A stretch of 17,104 nucleotides of DNA from positions 1 through 17,104 of the forward strand of contig PNIE01000051.1 of assembly GCA_002877875.1 (NCBI GenBank), read 5' to 3'. Shown here piece after piece: positions 7,551 through 15,629 of the stretch. The DNA is from Caldimicrobium thiodismutans. Lineage in GTDB: Bacteria > Desulfobacterota > Thermodesulfobacteria > Thermodesulfobacteriales > Thermodesulfobacteriaceae. Positions within the stretch are counted from its first letter, which is position 1; each line of letters starts with the position of its first letter. Position numbers and translations under genes: made by a program. The notes beneath the pieces are model-generated. The model was not told where the DNA came from. It made no database searches and saw nothing but the letters and a program-made list of their open reading frames with translations.

Positions 7551-8249
7551 ATGAGAATTTTGGTAGGGCTTCTTTTCTTCCTACTCTGGATTAGTTCTTT
7601 CTCTATGGCTGAATCCTTTTATGAAGAGAGGGATTTTAGAGAAATTTTTCTAAGGGAATTTAAAAGGCTTTTACCCAATTTAAAAGGAGAAATTACCCTT
7701 GAAAAATTTCGCTACGAACCGGACCATCTTAAAATTCCTAAGGGGCAACCTTACAAAATTAGTTGGATAGGGACACCTAGAGTTGGGTCAAACTCAGCTG
7801 TCCTAATTTTTGATCAAGGTAAAGGACTTAGCCCAGTTATAAGACTTTGGGGTTATGTGGAAGTAAAAATGTCTGTGCCTATTTTAAAAAGGGATCTTCC
7901 TCCTAAAAGTCTTATCGGTGAAGAAGACTTAGCCTTTGAAAAACGTGAACTCTCAAAACTTCCTCATGATGTTCTTCTAAACAAAGAAAATATTGTGGGT
8001 AAAGAGACAAGGTCCGGCCTTAAGGCTGGATCAATTTTAAGAGCCTCTTTTCTTTCCGAGCCTATTATTATTAAGAGAAATCAGGTGATAGAAATTTTAG
8101 CTAAGGGAAAGAATCTACTTGTTAAAGCCAAAGGAGTTGCCCTTGAAAATGGAAGACTCAATGAACTTATTAAGGTAAAAAATATAGGCAGTAATAAAGT
8201 TATCCAAGGAAAAGTTACAGGAGAAGGGTTAGTGGAGGTGCCTTTCTAA
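7551..8249 (+). CDS. flgA: P-ring assembly chaperone FlgA (SAF domain)
   Basis: Periplasmic chaperone needed to assemble FlgI into the P-ring. The 232 residues start with a Sec signal peptide (hydrophobic core VGLLFFLLWISSF, likely cleavage after SMA near residue 20). The SAF domain spans about 105-170 (VPILKRDLPPKSLIGEEDL, then GLKAGSILRASFL), followed by the terminal beta domain with IIKRNQVIEIL and the usual V-P-F ending. GAGGT at 7541-7545 overlaps the flgG stop, 5 bases before the ATG. The stop overlaps the flgH start as TAATG. It lies before flgH and flgI, its client. Confidence 0.93.
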   Translation: MRILVGLLFFLLWISSFSMAESFYEERDFREIFLREFKRLLPNLKGEITLEKFRYEPDHLKIPKGQPYKISWIGTPRVGSNSAVLIFDQGKGLSPVIRLWGYVEVKMSVPILKRDLPPKSLIGEEDLAFEKRELSKLPHDVLLNKENIVGKETRSGLKAGSILRASFLSEPIIIKRNQVIEILAKGKNLLVKAKGVALENGRLNELIKVKNIGSNKVIQGKVTGEGLVEVPF

Positions 8250-8962
8250 TGATTAGACTAAAATATTTTATAGCTCTTTTACTGATTTTCCTTTTAAATG
8301 CCTGTTGGGAATTTGATCCTAAGACTCCACCGCCTCCTCCACCTCCACCGAAAGTGGATTTCCCAGAACCAATTATACCAAGCCAATCCAGCAATGGGTC
8401 CCTTTTTAAAGAAGGGGCTTCCCTTTTTGCCTATGCAGATAATAGAGCTCGTTTTGTGGGAGATCTTATAACCATAAAAATTATTGAAACCTATCAGAGC
8501 TCAAATAATGTTAAGCAGGGCTCAAGTAAAGCAAGCTCTGTGAAAGCAGGTATTAGTAGACTTTTCGGTTATGAAAATCAAATAGAAAAAACTTTACCTT
8601 TGCCATCCGGATTTGATCCAACAAAACTTGCAGAGGGAAGTTTAACCTCTTCAACCTCAGGGCAGGGACAGTTGCAGAGAGAATCAAGAATCCTTGCCAC
8701 TATCTCTGCCCGAGTAGTTGAAGTTTTGCCTAATGGGAATCTTGTAATTCAAGGGGTAAGAACTATTAAAAGAAATCGTGATCTTGAATACATAACAATT
8801 ACAGGTATTGTAAGACCTCAGGATATCAGCTCTGACAACTCTATTGAATCAACCAAAATTTCAGATCTTTATATTGAATATAGCGGTAAAGGCCCAAGTA
8901 GTGAAGCAGCAAGTGGCCCAGGGATTATTACCAGATTGCTTCAACTCTTTTGGCTTTTTTAG
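8249..8962 (+). CDS. flgH: Flagellar L-ring lipoprotein FlgH
   Basis: Outer-membrane ring around the rod. The 237 residues begin with a lipoprotein signal (FIALLLIFLLNAC); Cys19 is the predicted acylated residue. Eight consecutive prolines (27-34) follow, then the L-ring body: SLFAYADNRARFVGDLITIKI, a Ser-rich amphipathic stretch (50-120), NGNLVIQGVRTIKRN and GIVRPQDIS. The C-terminus ends LLQLFWLF, more hydrophobic than usual. The start overlaps the flgA stop by one base (TAATG), with GGAGG at 8234-8238. Its presence confirms an outer membrane. Confidence 0.95.
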   Translation: MIRLKYFIALLLIFLLNACWEFDPKTPPPPPPPPKVDFPEPIIPSQSSNGSLFKEGASLFAYADNRARFVGDLITIKIIETYQSSNNVKQGSSKASSVKAGISRLFGYENQIEKTLPLPSGFDPTKLAEGSLTSSTSGQGQLQRESRILATISARVVEVLPNGNLVIQGVRTIKRNRDLEYITITGIVRPQDISSDNSIESTKISDLYIEYSGKGPSSEAASGPGIITRLLQLFWLF

Positions 8963-8971
8963 GAGGAGGTT

Positions 8972-10090
8972 ATGAGGATTTCTTTAAAAAGGAAGAGCCT
9001 TGTAATCCTTCTAATTTTCCTTTTTATTCTCTCGGGGTTTACTCCTTTATGGGGGGTAAGGCTTAAGGATATCATGGATGTTGAGGGAGTGAGGGGGAAC
9101 TATCTTATAGGTTATGGCCTTGTGGTTGGTCTTAAAGGCACAGGCGATGGAGATCAGACTAAATTTACTGTTCAATCTGTAGTAAATATGCTTGAAAAGT
9201 TTGGGATTAGGGTTCCAAAGGAACAGGTGAAATTAAAGAACGTGGCTGCTGTATTAGTAACTGCTTATTTACCAGCTTTTGCTAAACTAGGACAAAGGAT
9301 TGATGTTGAGGTTTCAGCCCTTGGAGATGCTAAAAACCTTCAGGGAGGGACTTTATTGATGACGCCCCTTACAGGGCCTGATGGAAAAGTTTATGCCTTA
9401 GCTCAAGGTCCTGTCTCTATAGGAGGCTTTGCTGCAGGAGGGGGAGCTGCTCAAGCTCAAGTTAATCATCCCACAGTGGGTAAAATTCCCAATGGAGCAA
9501 TTGTGGAAAGAGAAGTTCCTATGGAAGATTTTAATTCCCAAAACACTTTAATCCTTTCCTTAAGAACTGATGATTTTTCCACAACTTCCCAGGTAGCTGA
9601 TGTAATTAATACCTATCTCAAGGGTAAATATGCCCAACCTCTTGATGTGAGGAATGTGGAGTTAAGGGTGCCTGAAAGGTATAAAAGAAAAGTGGTTTCC
9701 CTTCTTGGAGAGATTGGAAATCTTGAAGTAAGACCCGATATTCCTGCAAGAGTAGTAATTGATGAAAAGACAGGTACGGTGATTATGGGAGAAAATGTGA
9801 GGATCTCAAAAGTGGCAGTGGCACACGGTAATTTGAGTGTAGAGGTAAGGGAGATGCCTGAGGTAGTTCAGCCCCTTCCTTTTGCAGGGGGAGAGACTGC
9901 TATTGTTCCAAGAACAGAAGTTAAAGCTAAAGAGGAAAGGGCAAAAATTGTAGTGCTTGAAGAGGGGGCAACCTTAGGGGAATTAATTAGAGCCTTAAAT
10001 GCTGTGGGAGCAACTGCCAGAGAACTTATAGCTATTCTTCAAGCTATTAAAGCAGCCGGTGCTTTACATGCTGACCTTATAGTTATTTAG
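8972..10090 (+). CDS. flgI: Flagellar P-ring protein FlgI
   Basis: Forms the periplasmic P-ring in the peptidoglycan layer. The 372 residues match the family. The signal peptide has KRK followed by LVILLIFLFILSGF and cleaves near GFTPLWG, giving a mature start at VRLKDIMDVEGVR. Hallmarks are GNYLIGYGLVVGLKGTGDG, AYLPAFAKLGQRIDVEVSAL, GGTLLMTPL and the terminal TLGELIRALNAVGATARE followed by LQAIKAAGALHADL. AGGAGGAGGT at 8961-8970 begins on the flgH stop. No anomalies seen. Confidence 0.97.
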   Translation: MRISLKRKSLVILLIFLFILSGFTPLWGVRLKDIMDVEGVRGNYLIGYGLVVGLKGTGDGDQTKFTVQSVVNMLEKFGIRVPKEQVKLKNVAAVLVTAYLPAFAKLGQRIDVEVSALGDAKNLQGGTLLMTPLTGPDGKVYALAQGPVSIGGFAAGGGAAQAQVNHPTVGKIPNGAIVEREVPMEDFNSQNTLILSLRTDDFSTTSQVADVINTYLKGKYAQPLDVRNVELRVPERYKRKVVSLLGEIGNLEVRPDIPARVVIDEKTGTVIMGENVRISKVAVAHGNLSVEVREMPEVVQPLPFAGGETAIVPRTEVKAKEERAKIVVLEEGATLGELIRALNAVGATARELIAILQAIKAAGALHADLIVI

Positions 10091-10100
10091 GAGTAAAAAA

Positions 10101-10421
10101 ATGGATAATTATGGCCTCTACTTCCAAAATCTAAATAATATAAAAATTCTTGCAAAGAAAGACCCGGATCTTGCCCTTAAAAAATTGTGTAAAGAATTTG
10201 AGTCTCTTATTTGGTATGAAATACTTAAAGGCCTTGATAAAACCACTATGAAGAGTGGTTTTTTTCCTGAGACTTTAGAAAAAAAGATTTTTCAGGATTA
10301 TCTCTATCAGGAGGTAGCAAGACTTGTATCTGGAAGACCTAATGGTCTTGGAGATTATCTTTACAAAAGATTAAAAGAAAGCCCTTATTTTAAGGAAAAA
10401 GCCAACCTTTCCGATAAATAA
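10101..10421 (+). CDS. flgJ: Rod-binding (rod cap) protein FlgJ, single-domain form
   Basis: Caps and guides assembly of the growing rod. Only the rod-binding domain is present, in 106 residues: KLCKEFESLIWYEILKGLDK, TTMKSGFFPETLEKKIFQD and DYLYQEVARLVSG. The C-terminal muramidase domain of enterobacterial FlgJ (about 160 residues) is absent, and no peptidoglycan hydrolase follows in the window. The cell must open its wall with another enzyme (inference). AGGAG at 10089-10093 overlaps the flgI stop, 7 bases before the ATG. The protein is typical of single-domain forms in non-enterobacterial lineages. Confidence 0.88.
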   Translation: MDNYGLYFQNLNNIKILAKKDPDLALKKLCKEFESLIWYEILKGLDKTTMKSGFFPETLEKKIFQDYLYQEVARLVSGRPNGLGDYLYKRLKESPYFKEKANLSDK

Positions 10422-10438
10422 AAAGGAGGTTTTTAGTT

Positions 10439-10768
10439 ATGTACTCAAAAGAATTGATAGAACTTAATAATGTTCTTGAAGAAGAACGCAATGCTCTTAT
10501 GCAAGGTGCTGTGGAAGAGATACTTAAATGGTCCTCTCACAAGATTCGTCTACTTCATCTATTGAAGGATAAAGAGCTTTCTCCCAAAGAAATAGAGCTT
10601 TTAAAGGAAATTTATAAAAAAAATGAGAAAAATAAAAGATTAATTGAAGCAGGGCTAAATTTTGTAAATGAGGCTTATAAGATACTTTATAATTTTTTGA
10701 CAGAAAAGGGGACCTACGGGAACCAAAAGGTCTCCACCAATCCCCAATTAATCTCCAAAAGGACATAA
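10439..10768 (+). CDS. flgN: FlgN-like export chaperone for FlgK/FlgL
   Basis: Predicted cytoplasmic chaperone that keeps the junction proteins FlgK and FlgL export-competent. The 109 residues are almost wholly helical and charged, with long heptad-rich stretches (ELIELNNVLEEERNALMQG, then KELSPKEIELLKEIYKKN) and a flexible C-terminus ending in LISKRT, similar to the tail of FlgN proteins. Sequence similarity is weak, as is usual for FlgN; the call rests mainly on size, helical character and the position between flgJ and flgK. AAGGAGG at 10423-10429 is 9 bases before the ATG. An alternative is a generic flagellar helical protein. Confidence 0.75.
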   Translation: MYSKELIELNNVLEEERNALMQGAVEEILKWSSHKIRLLHLLKDKELSPKEIELLKEIYKKNEKNKRLIEAGLNFVNEAYKILYNFLTEKGTYGNQKVSTNPQLISKRT

Positions 10769-10774
10769 AAAAGC

Positions 10775-13700
10775 ATGGCAGGACTTTCCTCAGCCCTTAA
10801 CATTGCTAAAAATGCCCTTCTTAACTTTCAGCTGGCAACCTCTGTAATTTCTCATAATGTGGCCAATGTAAACAATCCCTCTTATTCCAGACAAAAAGCT
10901 ATTGAAACTACCTATCCACCAAGTCCTTCTCCTGTGGGCTCCATTGGTTCGGGTTCAAGAATTGAAAAGATTATTCGTTACTTTGACTCCTTTCTAGAGA
11001 GAAACCTTAATCTAAAAAAAACAGATTACGGTCTGTTCTCAGCTAGTGAGGCTGGCCTTAATATACTTGAAAGCCTTTTTAATGAAACTCAAGATAGCGG
11101 GCTTTCCAAAATCTTAAGAGAATTTTGGAATGCCTGGCAAAACCTGGCAAATTATCCTGAAAACCTTTCTGCAAGAACTCAAGTTGTGGAATATGGGAAA
11201 CTTATCTCTGAGGCCTTAAGTACTAAATTCCAGGGGATGCAAGATCTTGAAAACCAGATTGGATTGAAACTTAAAGAAATGGTAGATAACGTAAATCGCC
11301 TTTCTTCTCAGATTGCCGAGCTTAATCTTCAAATTATTGCCAGGGAGTCTGGAGGAAAAACTGCCAATGATCTTAGAGACCAAAGAGACCGCTTAGTGGG
11401 AGAGCTTTCTCAGCTTGCAAGTATCCAATATTTTGAAACCAAAGAGGGGGCTTATAATATTATTTTAGGAAAGGGGTTTAATTTAGTTAATCTTGGATAT
11501 TCTTGGAAGCTTCAAATTTCTGGAAAAGATGTCTATTGGGTTGGTTCCCAAGGAGAGAGAGTGCCTCTTACCAGTAAAGAGATCCCAAGCGGTGAGCTTG
11601 GAGGCTGGCTAAAACTTCTTGAGCAGTTATCAGATAGCTATAATTACGAATATGTCTCAGGAAATAACACCATGTATTTAGGTGGAAGGTTACTTGGCGA
11701 GTCGGATAAATTTTCCGAGCTTGGTATATTTTCTGGAGCTATAACCTTTGTGGGAAAAGACCACTTTGGAAAAGAAATCTCTGGTACTTTTAATATAAAT
11801 ACAGGGAATGAAACTTTAAGAGATTTTCTTGATGCTATAGAAAGGGCTTATAGTTATACAGTTAAAGCCTATCTTAAAGATGGAAGGCTTTATGTAGAGG
11901 ATGCCTTTCGAGGGCCTGGTAAATTAGAATTTTCTATAACCTCTGCCCCATCAGTTATAAATTTTGGGTCTTTTGATGATCCAGCCTACCAGAGAAGGGT
12001 TGAAGAACTTAATCTTGCAGGAAAGCTAAAACTTTTTGGAGAAGAGCTTATAAAAGCAGTTAATGAGCTTCATACTCAGGGAGTTGGCCTTGAATTTTTT
12101 ACTAAGGAACTAGAAGGAGCCTATGCGGTAAATCAATATATTAAAGAGTTACCCTATTATCTTGAATTAAATAGGGCTGGCTTCTTTTTCCTTTGGGTAA
12201 AGGATGAGTCAGGAAAGATTAATCCAGTAAAAGTAGATCTAAACCTTCATGATGATTCAAAGCTTGAAGATCTTGCTAACACTATTAATCAGGCCCTTTC
12301 CCAAGCTGGCTATAATACCTCTGATGCTAATTTTGATATCCGTGCCATTGTAAGAAGCGGTAAGCTTGTTTTTCAAGCAAGAGAGGGAATCTCCTTTGCC
12401 TTTTCAAATGATACCTCTGGGATACTACTTTCGACGGGAATTAATCTCTTCTTTTTAGGAAAAGATCCTGCTGATTTTCAAGTAAATCCCCTTCTTGTGC
12501 AGAAACCAGAACTTTTAGCAGCAGGAAAAATGGATGTCTCTGCTTTGGGGACAAAAAGGCCTCTTTTTGGAGTCTTTAGAAGTAAAGATCCTGTTACTTT
12601 ATCTAATACCTTTCAAGTAAACACCCTCTATCTCCGCCCCTATGATGACCAAGGAAAGGTCTATTCCTATCCTCCACAGGCTATTTATGAAGGGACCTAT
12701 TCAGGAGCCACTTTTACTGGTGCCTTAACTATAACTTTTAAAGATGCCAACGGAAATAATTTAAATTCTCTAACTATTCCTTCTGGGACGAAAATATCCG
12801 ACCTTTCTCAACTTCTTGATGGTTCTCAAGGTATTAAAGCTACCCTTGAAGATAGTATTGTAAGGCTTGAACTTGTTCCCAATACGGCTCCTTCTGGGGC
12901 AGTTTGGTTTGAGGTAACAGAAGGTGCATCAGGAGTTAACTCTTTAATTAAATGGAATAATCAGGTCAAAGCCTATGCAATTAGTATAAATCCTTCTGGT
13001 TCTCCTGATCCAGATAGCTTGGGGAAAATTTTAAACAAACTTAATAGACTTCCCTTTTTTAGGGCCTATGTTGATGAATTTGGACATGCCATTTTGAGAC
13101 TTGAACCAGACCAGACCAAGGTCTATGGCTTTGAACTGGGAGAAAGCCTTGAAGGTGGAGCCGACCCTGCTTCTATAACTGATAGTCTTCTTACTTATTT
13201 TAAAGAGCAAAATATGGCTATTCCCTCCTTCAGGTGGGATGGGTCTGAATATCGCTTTCTTTCAGGGCTTGAACCAATGATTAAGTCCCAGATCTATATT
13301 GGAGATGCCAATGTTACACCTTCAGCTCCAACCACTTATAGAGTAAGGTTTTTTGACACTAATGGCCACGAGGTAGGGGTAGCCTCTGTTTCAGGGGCAG
13401 GAACTCTTGCTGGGCTAATTAACAATTTTGATACCGTCGCTGGTCTTAAGGCCAAGATACTTGGAGACAAATTCTATATTTGGCTTGATACTACAGAATC
13501 AGGAAGTCCTCCTAGTGCAAGCTATTTTACCATTGAAATAGCTGATGATGGAAATAGCCTTTATGAAGGAGCTTGGGGCCTTATAAGAACTAATACAGGA
13601 GCTATTGGTCTTAAGGCAGGAGAAATCTCTGCCTATCTTTTTGACGAAAAGGGAAATCCTATTGATACTTTGCAAGATTCTTTTGGTGTAGTTGATCCTT

Positions 13701-14668
13701 TTAGAATCGAGCTTAAAACCCATGAATCTCTTTTTCAGATTCTACAAAAAATAAATGGGCAAGAAAATGTTCAATGGGCCCTTTCTTCCCGCCTTGATAA
13801 AAGTGGGAATCTAATTGTTGAAACCACAGGACTCTATCATACTAAAAGCTTTATCCTTGAAGATATAAAACCTGCTATAAGAGGAAATATTTTGGATTTA
13901 AATAGTCTAAAGTATGATAAAAACACGAATTCCTACTACTACTTAAGTGATTATATAGGCATAGGTACCACCACTTTTTCAGCTCAAACCATAAGAATTA
14001 CCCTTCTTGATGAAGAAGGAAATCCAATTTCAGGGGCCTCAGTGGACATCAATCTTAGTTCTCCCTCAACAGATGAGTTAAGTGAGATTTTAGATGCTAT
14101 AAAAACTTCAGTTATAGGCGGCACCAATTATTTTGAAGCAGGCCTTGATTCCTCTGGAAAAATTTATATCAAGCTAAAGAATTTTACTTATGGAAGTCCT
14201 CCTAAGAAAGTTTTAGGATTTAAGCTTGAGACTATTACTCCACCTACAGATGACAATGATTTTACTTCCTTTCTCCATTCCAAGCTTGCTATAAAGAATT
14301 CTAAGAATGAAGGCCTCCTTCATAACTTAACACCTTACGAACTTAAAAGAGGAGATAATCGTATAGCTCAAGCAATTGCGGATTCAGCTACCAATACCAG
14401 AGAGGCTCTTAATCTCTCAACTCTTGAAAATTATTATGCCAGTATGGTAGGGGAGGTTGGGACTACCACTAAAGCCGTAAGAGAAAATAAAACCTTTCTT
14501 GATGATCTTTTAAGACAGCTTCAAACTATAAAAGATTCTATTTCTGGAGTTTCTTTAGATGAAGAGATGGCTAATCTTATAAAATATCAGCAAGCCTTTA
14601 CCGCTACAGCAAAGATTCTATCTACTGTGGAAGATATGTTTGATGCCTTAATAAATGCCAAACGTTAA
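10775..14668 (+). CDS. flgK: Hook-filament junction protein FlgK, giant modular form (1297 aa)
   Basis: First junction protein between hook and filament. N-terminal D0/D1 is canonical (MAGLSSALNIAKNALLNFQL, NVANVNNPSYSRQ), and so is the C-terminus from residue about 1193 (GDNRIAQAIADS through LSTVEDMFDALINA). FlgK is usually about 450-700 residues; here about 840 residues lie between the helical parts. The insert reads as about seven degenerate modules of 90-110 residues: roughly 293-403, 460-565, 612-727, 729-790 (short), 839-937, 942-1040 and 1057-1160. Most share a strand-turn-strand with D-x-x-G (KDHFGKEI, KDESGKIN, KDANGNNL, FDTNGHEV, FDEKGNPI, LDEEGNPI), a helix with L..L/I..LN, and a closing pair of strands. 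They resemble flagellin/hook IN-type modules. Module 1 is inserted inside D1, splitting GELGGWLKLLEQLSDSY from LFGEELIKAVNELHTQG. No frameshift or stop is seen. AAAAGGA at 10757-10763 precedes the start. Confidence 0.95.
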   Translation: MAGLSSALNIAKNALLNFQLATSVISHNVANVNNPSYSRQKAIETTYPPSPSPVGSIGSGSRIEKIIRYFDSFLERNLNLKKTDYGLFSASEAGLNILESLFNETQDSGLSKILREFWNAWQNLANYPENLSARTQVVEYGKLISEALSTKFQGMQDLENQIGLKLKEMVDNVNRLSSQIAELNLQIIARESGGKTANDLRDQRDRLVGELSQLASIQYFETKEGAYNIILGKGFNLVNLGYSWKLQISGKDVYWVGSQGERVPLTSKEIPSGELGGWLKLLEQLSDSYNYEYVSGNNTMYLGGRLLGESDKFSELGIFSGAITFVGKDHFGKEISGTFNINTGNETLRDFLDAIERAYSYTVKAYLKDGRLYVEDAFRGPGKLEFSITSAPSVINFGSFDDPAYQRRVEELNLAGKLKLFGEELIKAVNELHTQGVGLEFFTKELEGAYAVNQYIKELPYYLELNRAGFFFLWVKDESGKINPVKVDLNLHDDSKLEDLANTINQALSQAGYNTSDANFDIRAIVRSGKLVFQAREGISFAFSNDTSGILLSTGINLFFLGKDPADFQVNPLLVQKPELLAAGKMDVSALGTKRPLFGVFRSKDPVTLSNTFQVNTLYLRPYDDQGKVYSYPPQAIYEGTYSGATFTGALTITFKDANGNNLNSLTIPSGTKISDLSQLLDGSQGIKATLEDSIVRLELVPNTAPSGAVWFEVTEGASGVNSLIKWNNQVKAYAISINPSGSPDPDSLGKILNKLNRLPFFRAYVDEFGHAILRLEPDQTKVYGFELGESLEGGADPASITDSLLTYFKEQNMAIPSFRWDGSEYRFLSGLEPMIKSQIYIGDANVTPSAPTTYRVRFFDTNGHEVGVASVSGAGTLAGLINNFDTVAGLKAKILGDKFYIWLDTTESGSPPSASYFTIEIADDGNSLYEGAWGLIRTNTGAIGLKAGEISAYLFDEKGNPIDTLQDSFGVVDPFRIELKTHESLFQILQKINGQENVQWALSSRLDKSGNLIVETTGLYHTKSFILEDIKPAIRGNILDLNSLKYDKNTNSYYYLSDYIGIGTTTFSAQTIRITLLDEEGNPISGASVDINLSSPSTDELSEILDAIKTSVIGGTNYFEAGLDSSGKIYIKLKNFTYGSPPKKVLGFKLETITPPTDDNDFTSFLHSKLAIKNSKNEGLLHNLTPYELKRGDNRIAQAIADSATNTREALNLSTLENYYASMVGEVGTTTKAVRENKTFLDDLLRQLQTIKDSISGVSLDEEMANLIKYQQAFTATAKILSTVEDMFDALINAKR

Positions 14669-14687
14669 GGAGGGGTGACTTGATTTT

Positions 14688-15629
14688 ATGAGAATAGGGA
14701 TGAACACCAAATTTGGGGGGATTTTGGCAGATCTTGAAAGGCTATCTTCAGAAATTACTCTTAATCAGCTCAAGATATCCTCTGGAAAAAATTTTTTAAA
14801 ACCCTCAGATGATCCAGCAGCTTCGGTTACAACTCTTAATTATAAACAGGGAATATCTCGCCTTGAGCGGTATATGAGGGCTATAGATGATGGTTATGCC
14901 TTTCTTAAGTCTCAGGAAGCAACCCTTTCCAAGGTGGAGGACCTTGTGGCCAGAGCTAAAGTTCTTGCCATTCAGGCTGCTAATGCTACTCAGGATATAA
15001 ATGCAAGAAAGGCAGCTGCTGAAGAAATTGACCGTATAGTGCAAAATCTTCTTTCTCTTGCTAACTCTCAACTGGGTGAAAAATACCTCTTTTCCGGCCA
15101 AAAAACTACGGGCTTTCCACCAGGAGAAACTCCCTTTAAACTGGTAAAGGAAACCTTGCCTGATGGCCAAATTCTCGAAAAAGTCCTCTATCAAGGTTCA
15201 ACAGAAGACTTTGAAATAGGCTATGATAAGGATATGAAGATGACTCTTGGGGAGAACGGCCAAAAAGTTTTTATGGATTCAGGAGTCTTTGAAACGCTCC
15301 TAGCCCTCAAAAGACTTCTTCTTGCAGATAATAAAATTGACTATCAAAAAGAACAGTATAACATTCAAGAGATCATTGGTAAGCTTGATGAAATTTATAA
15401 TCATTTTGCAGGAAAGCGGGGAAAAATAGGGGCAGAGATGTCCCACCTTGAGACCAAGAAAAATCTTTATCTTGATTTTAAACAGACCTTGGAGAGTAAT
15501 CTCAGCGAAGTAGAAAGTGCAGATCTTGCAAAGCTTGCCACAAGACTTCAAAGCTTACAAATCGCCTATGAGGCAGCTTTAAAAGCTACAGCCCTTTTCT
15601 CCGATATGAGCCTAGCTAAATACCTTTAG
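14688..15629 (+). CDS. flgL: Hook-filament junction protein FlgL
   Basis: Second junction protein, between FlgK and the flagellin filament. The 313 residues are the usual length. The N-terminal flagellin-like D0/D1 has LNQLKISSGKNFLKPSDDPAA, then DDGYAFLKSQEATLSKVEDL and the FlgL hallmark LGEKYLFSGQKT; the C-terminal coil is LQSLQIAYEAALKATALFSD. AAGGAGGGG at 14667-14675 overlaps the flgK stop but is an unusually long 14 bases (from AGGAGG) from ATG 14688; an in-frame ATG at 14700 would be farther still. Normal size next to a giant FlgK means the expansion is FlgK-specific. The stop overlaps the mnmA stop on the other strand. Confidence 0.95.
   Translation: MRIGMNTKFGGILADLERLSSEITLNQLKISSGKNFLKPSDDPAASVTTLNYKQGISRLERYMRAIDDGYAFLKSQEATLSKVEDLVARAKVLAIQAANATQDINARKAAAEEIDRIVQNLLSLANSQLGEKYLFSGQKTTGFPPGETPFKLVKETLPDGQILEKVLYQGSTEDFEIGYDKDMKMTLGENGQKVFMDSGVFETLLALKRLLLADNKIDYQKEQYNIQEIIGKLDEIYNHFAGKRGKIGAEMSHLETKKNLYLDFKQTLESNLSEVESADLAKLATRLQSLQIAYEAALKATALFSDMSLAKYL

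Noticed and set aside
10775..14668. FlgK as a fusion with FliD or flagellin, or an assembly chimera
   Set aside because: A single open frame has matching codon use throughout and intact FlgK N- and C-termini. No FliD cap motifs were seen, and module similarity explains the length.
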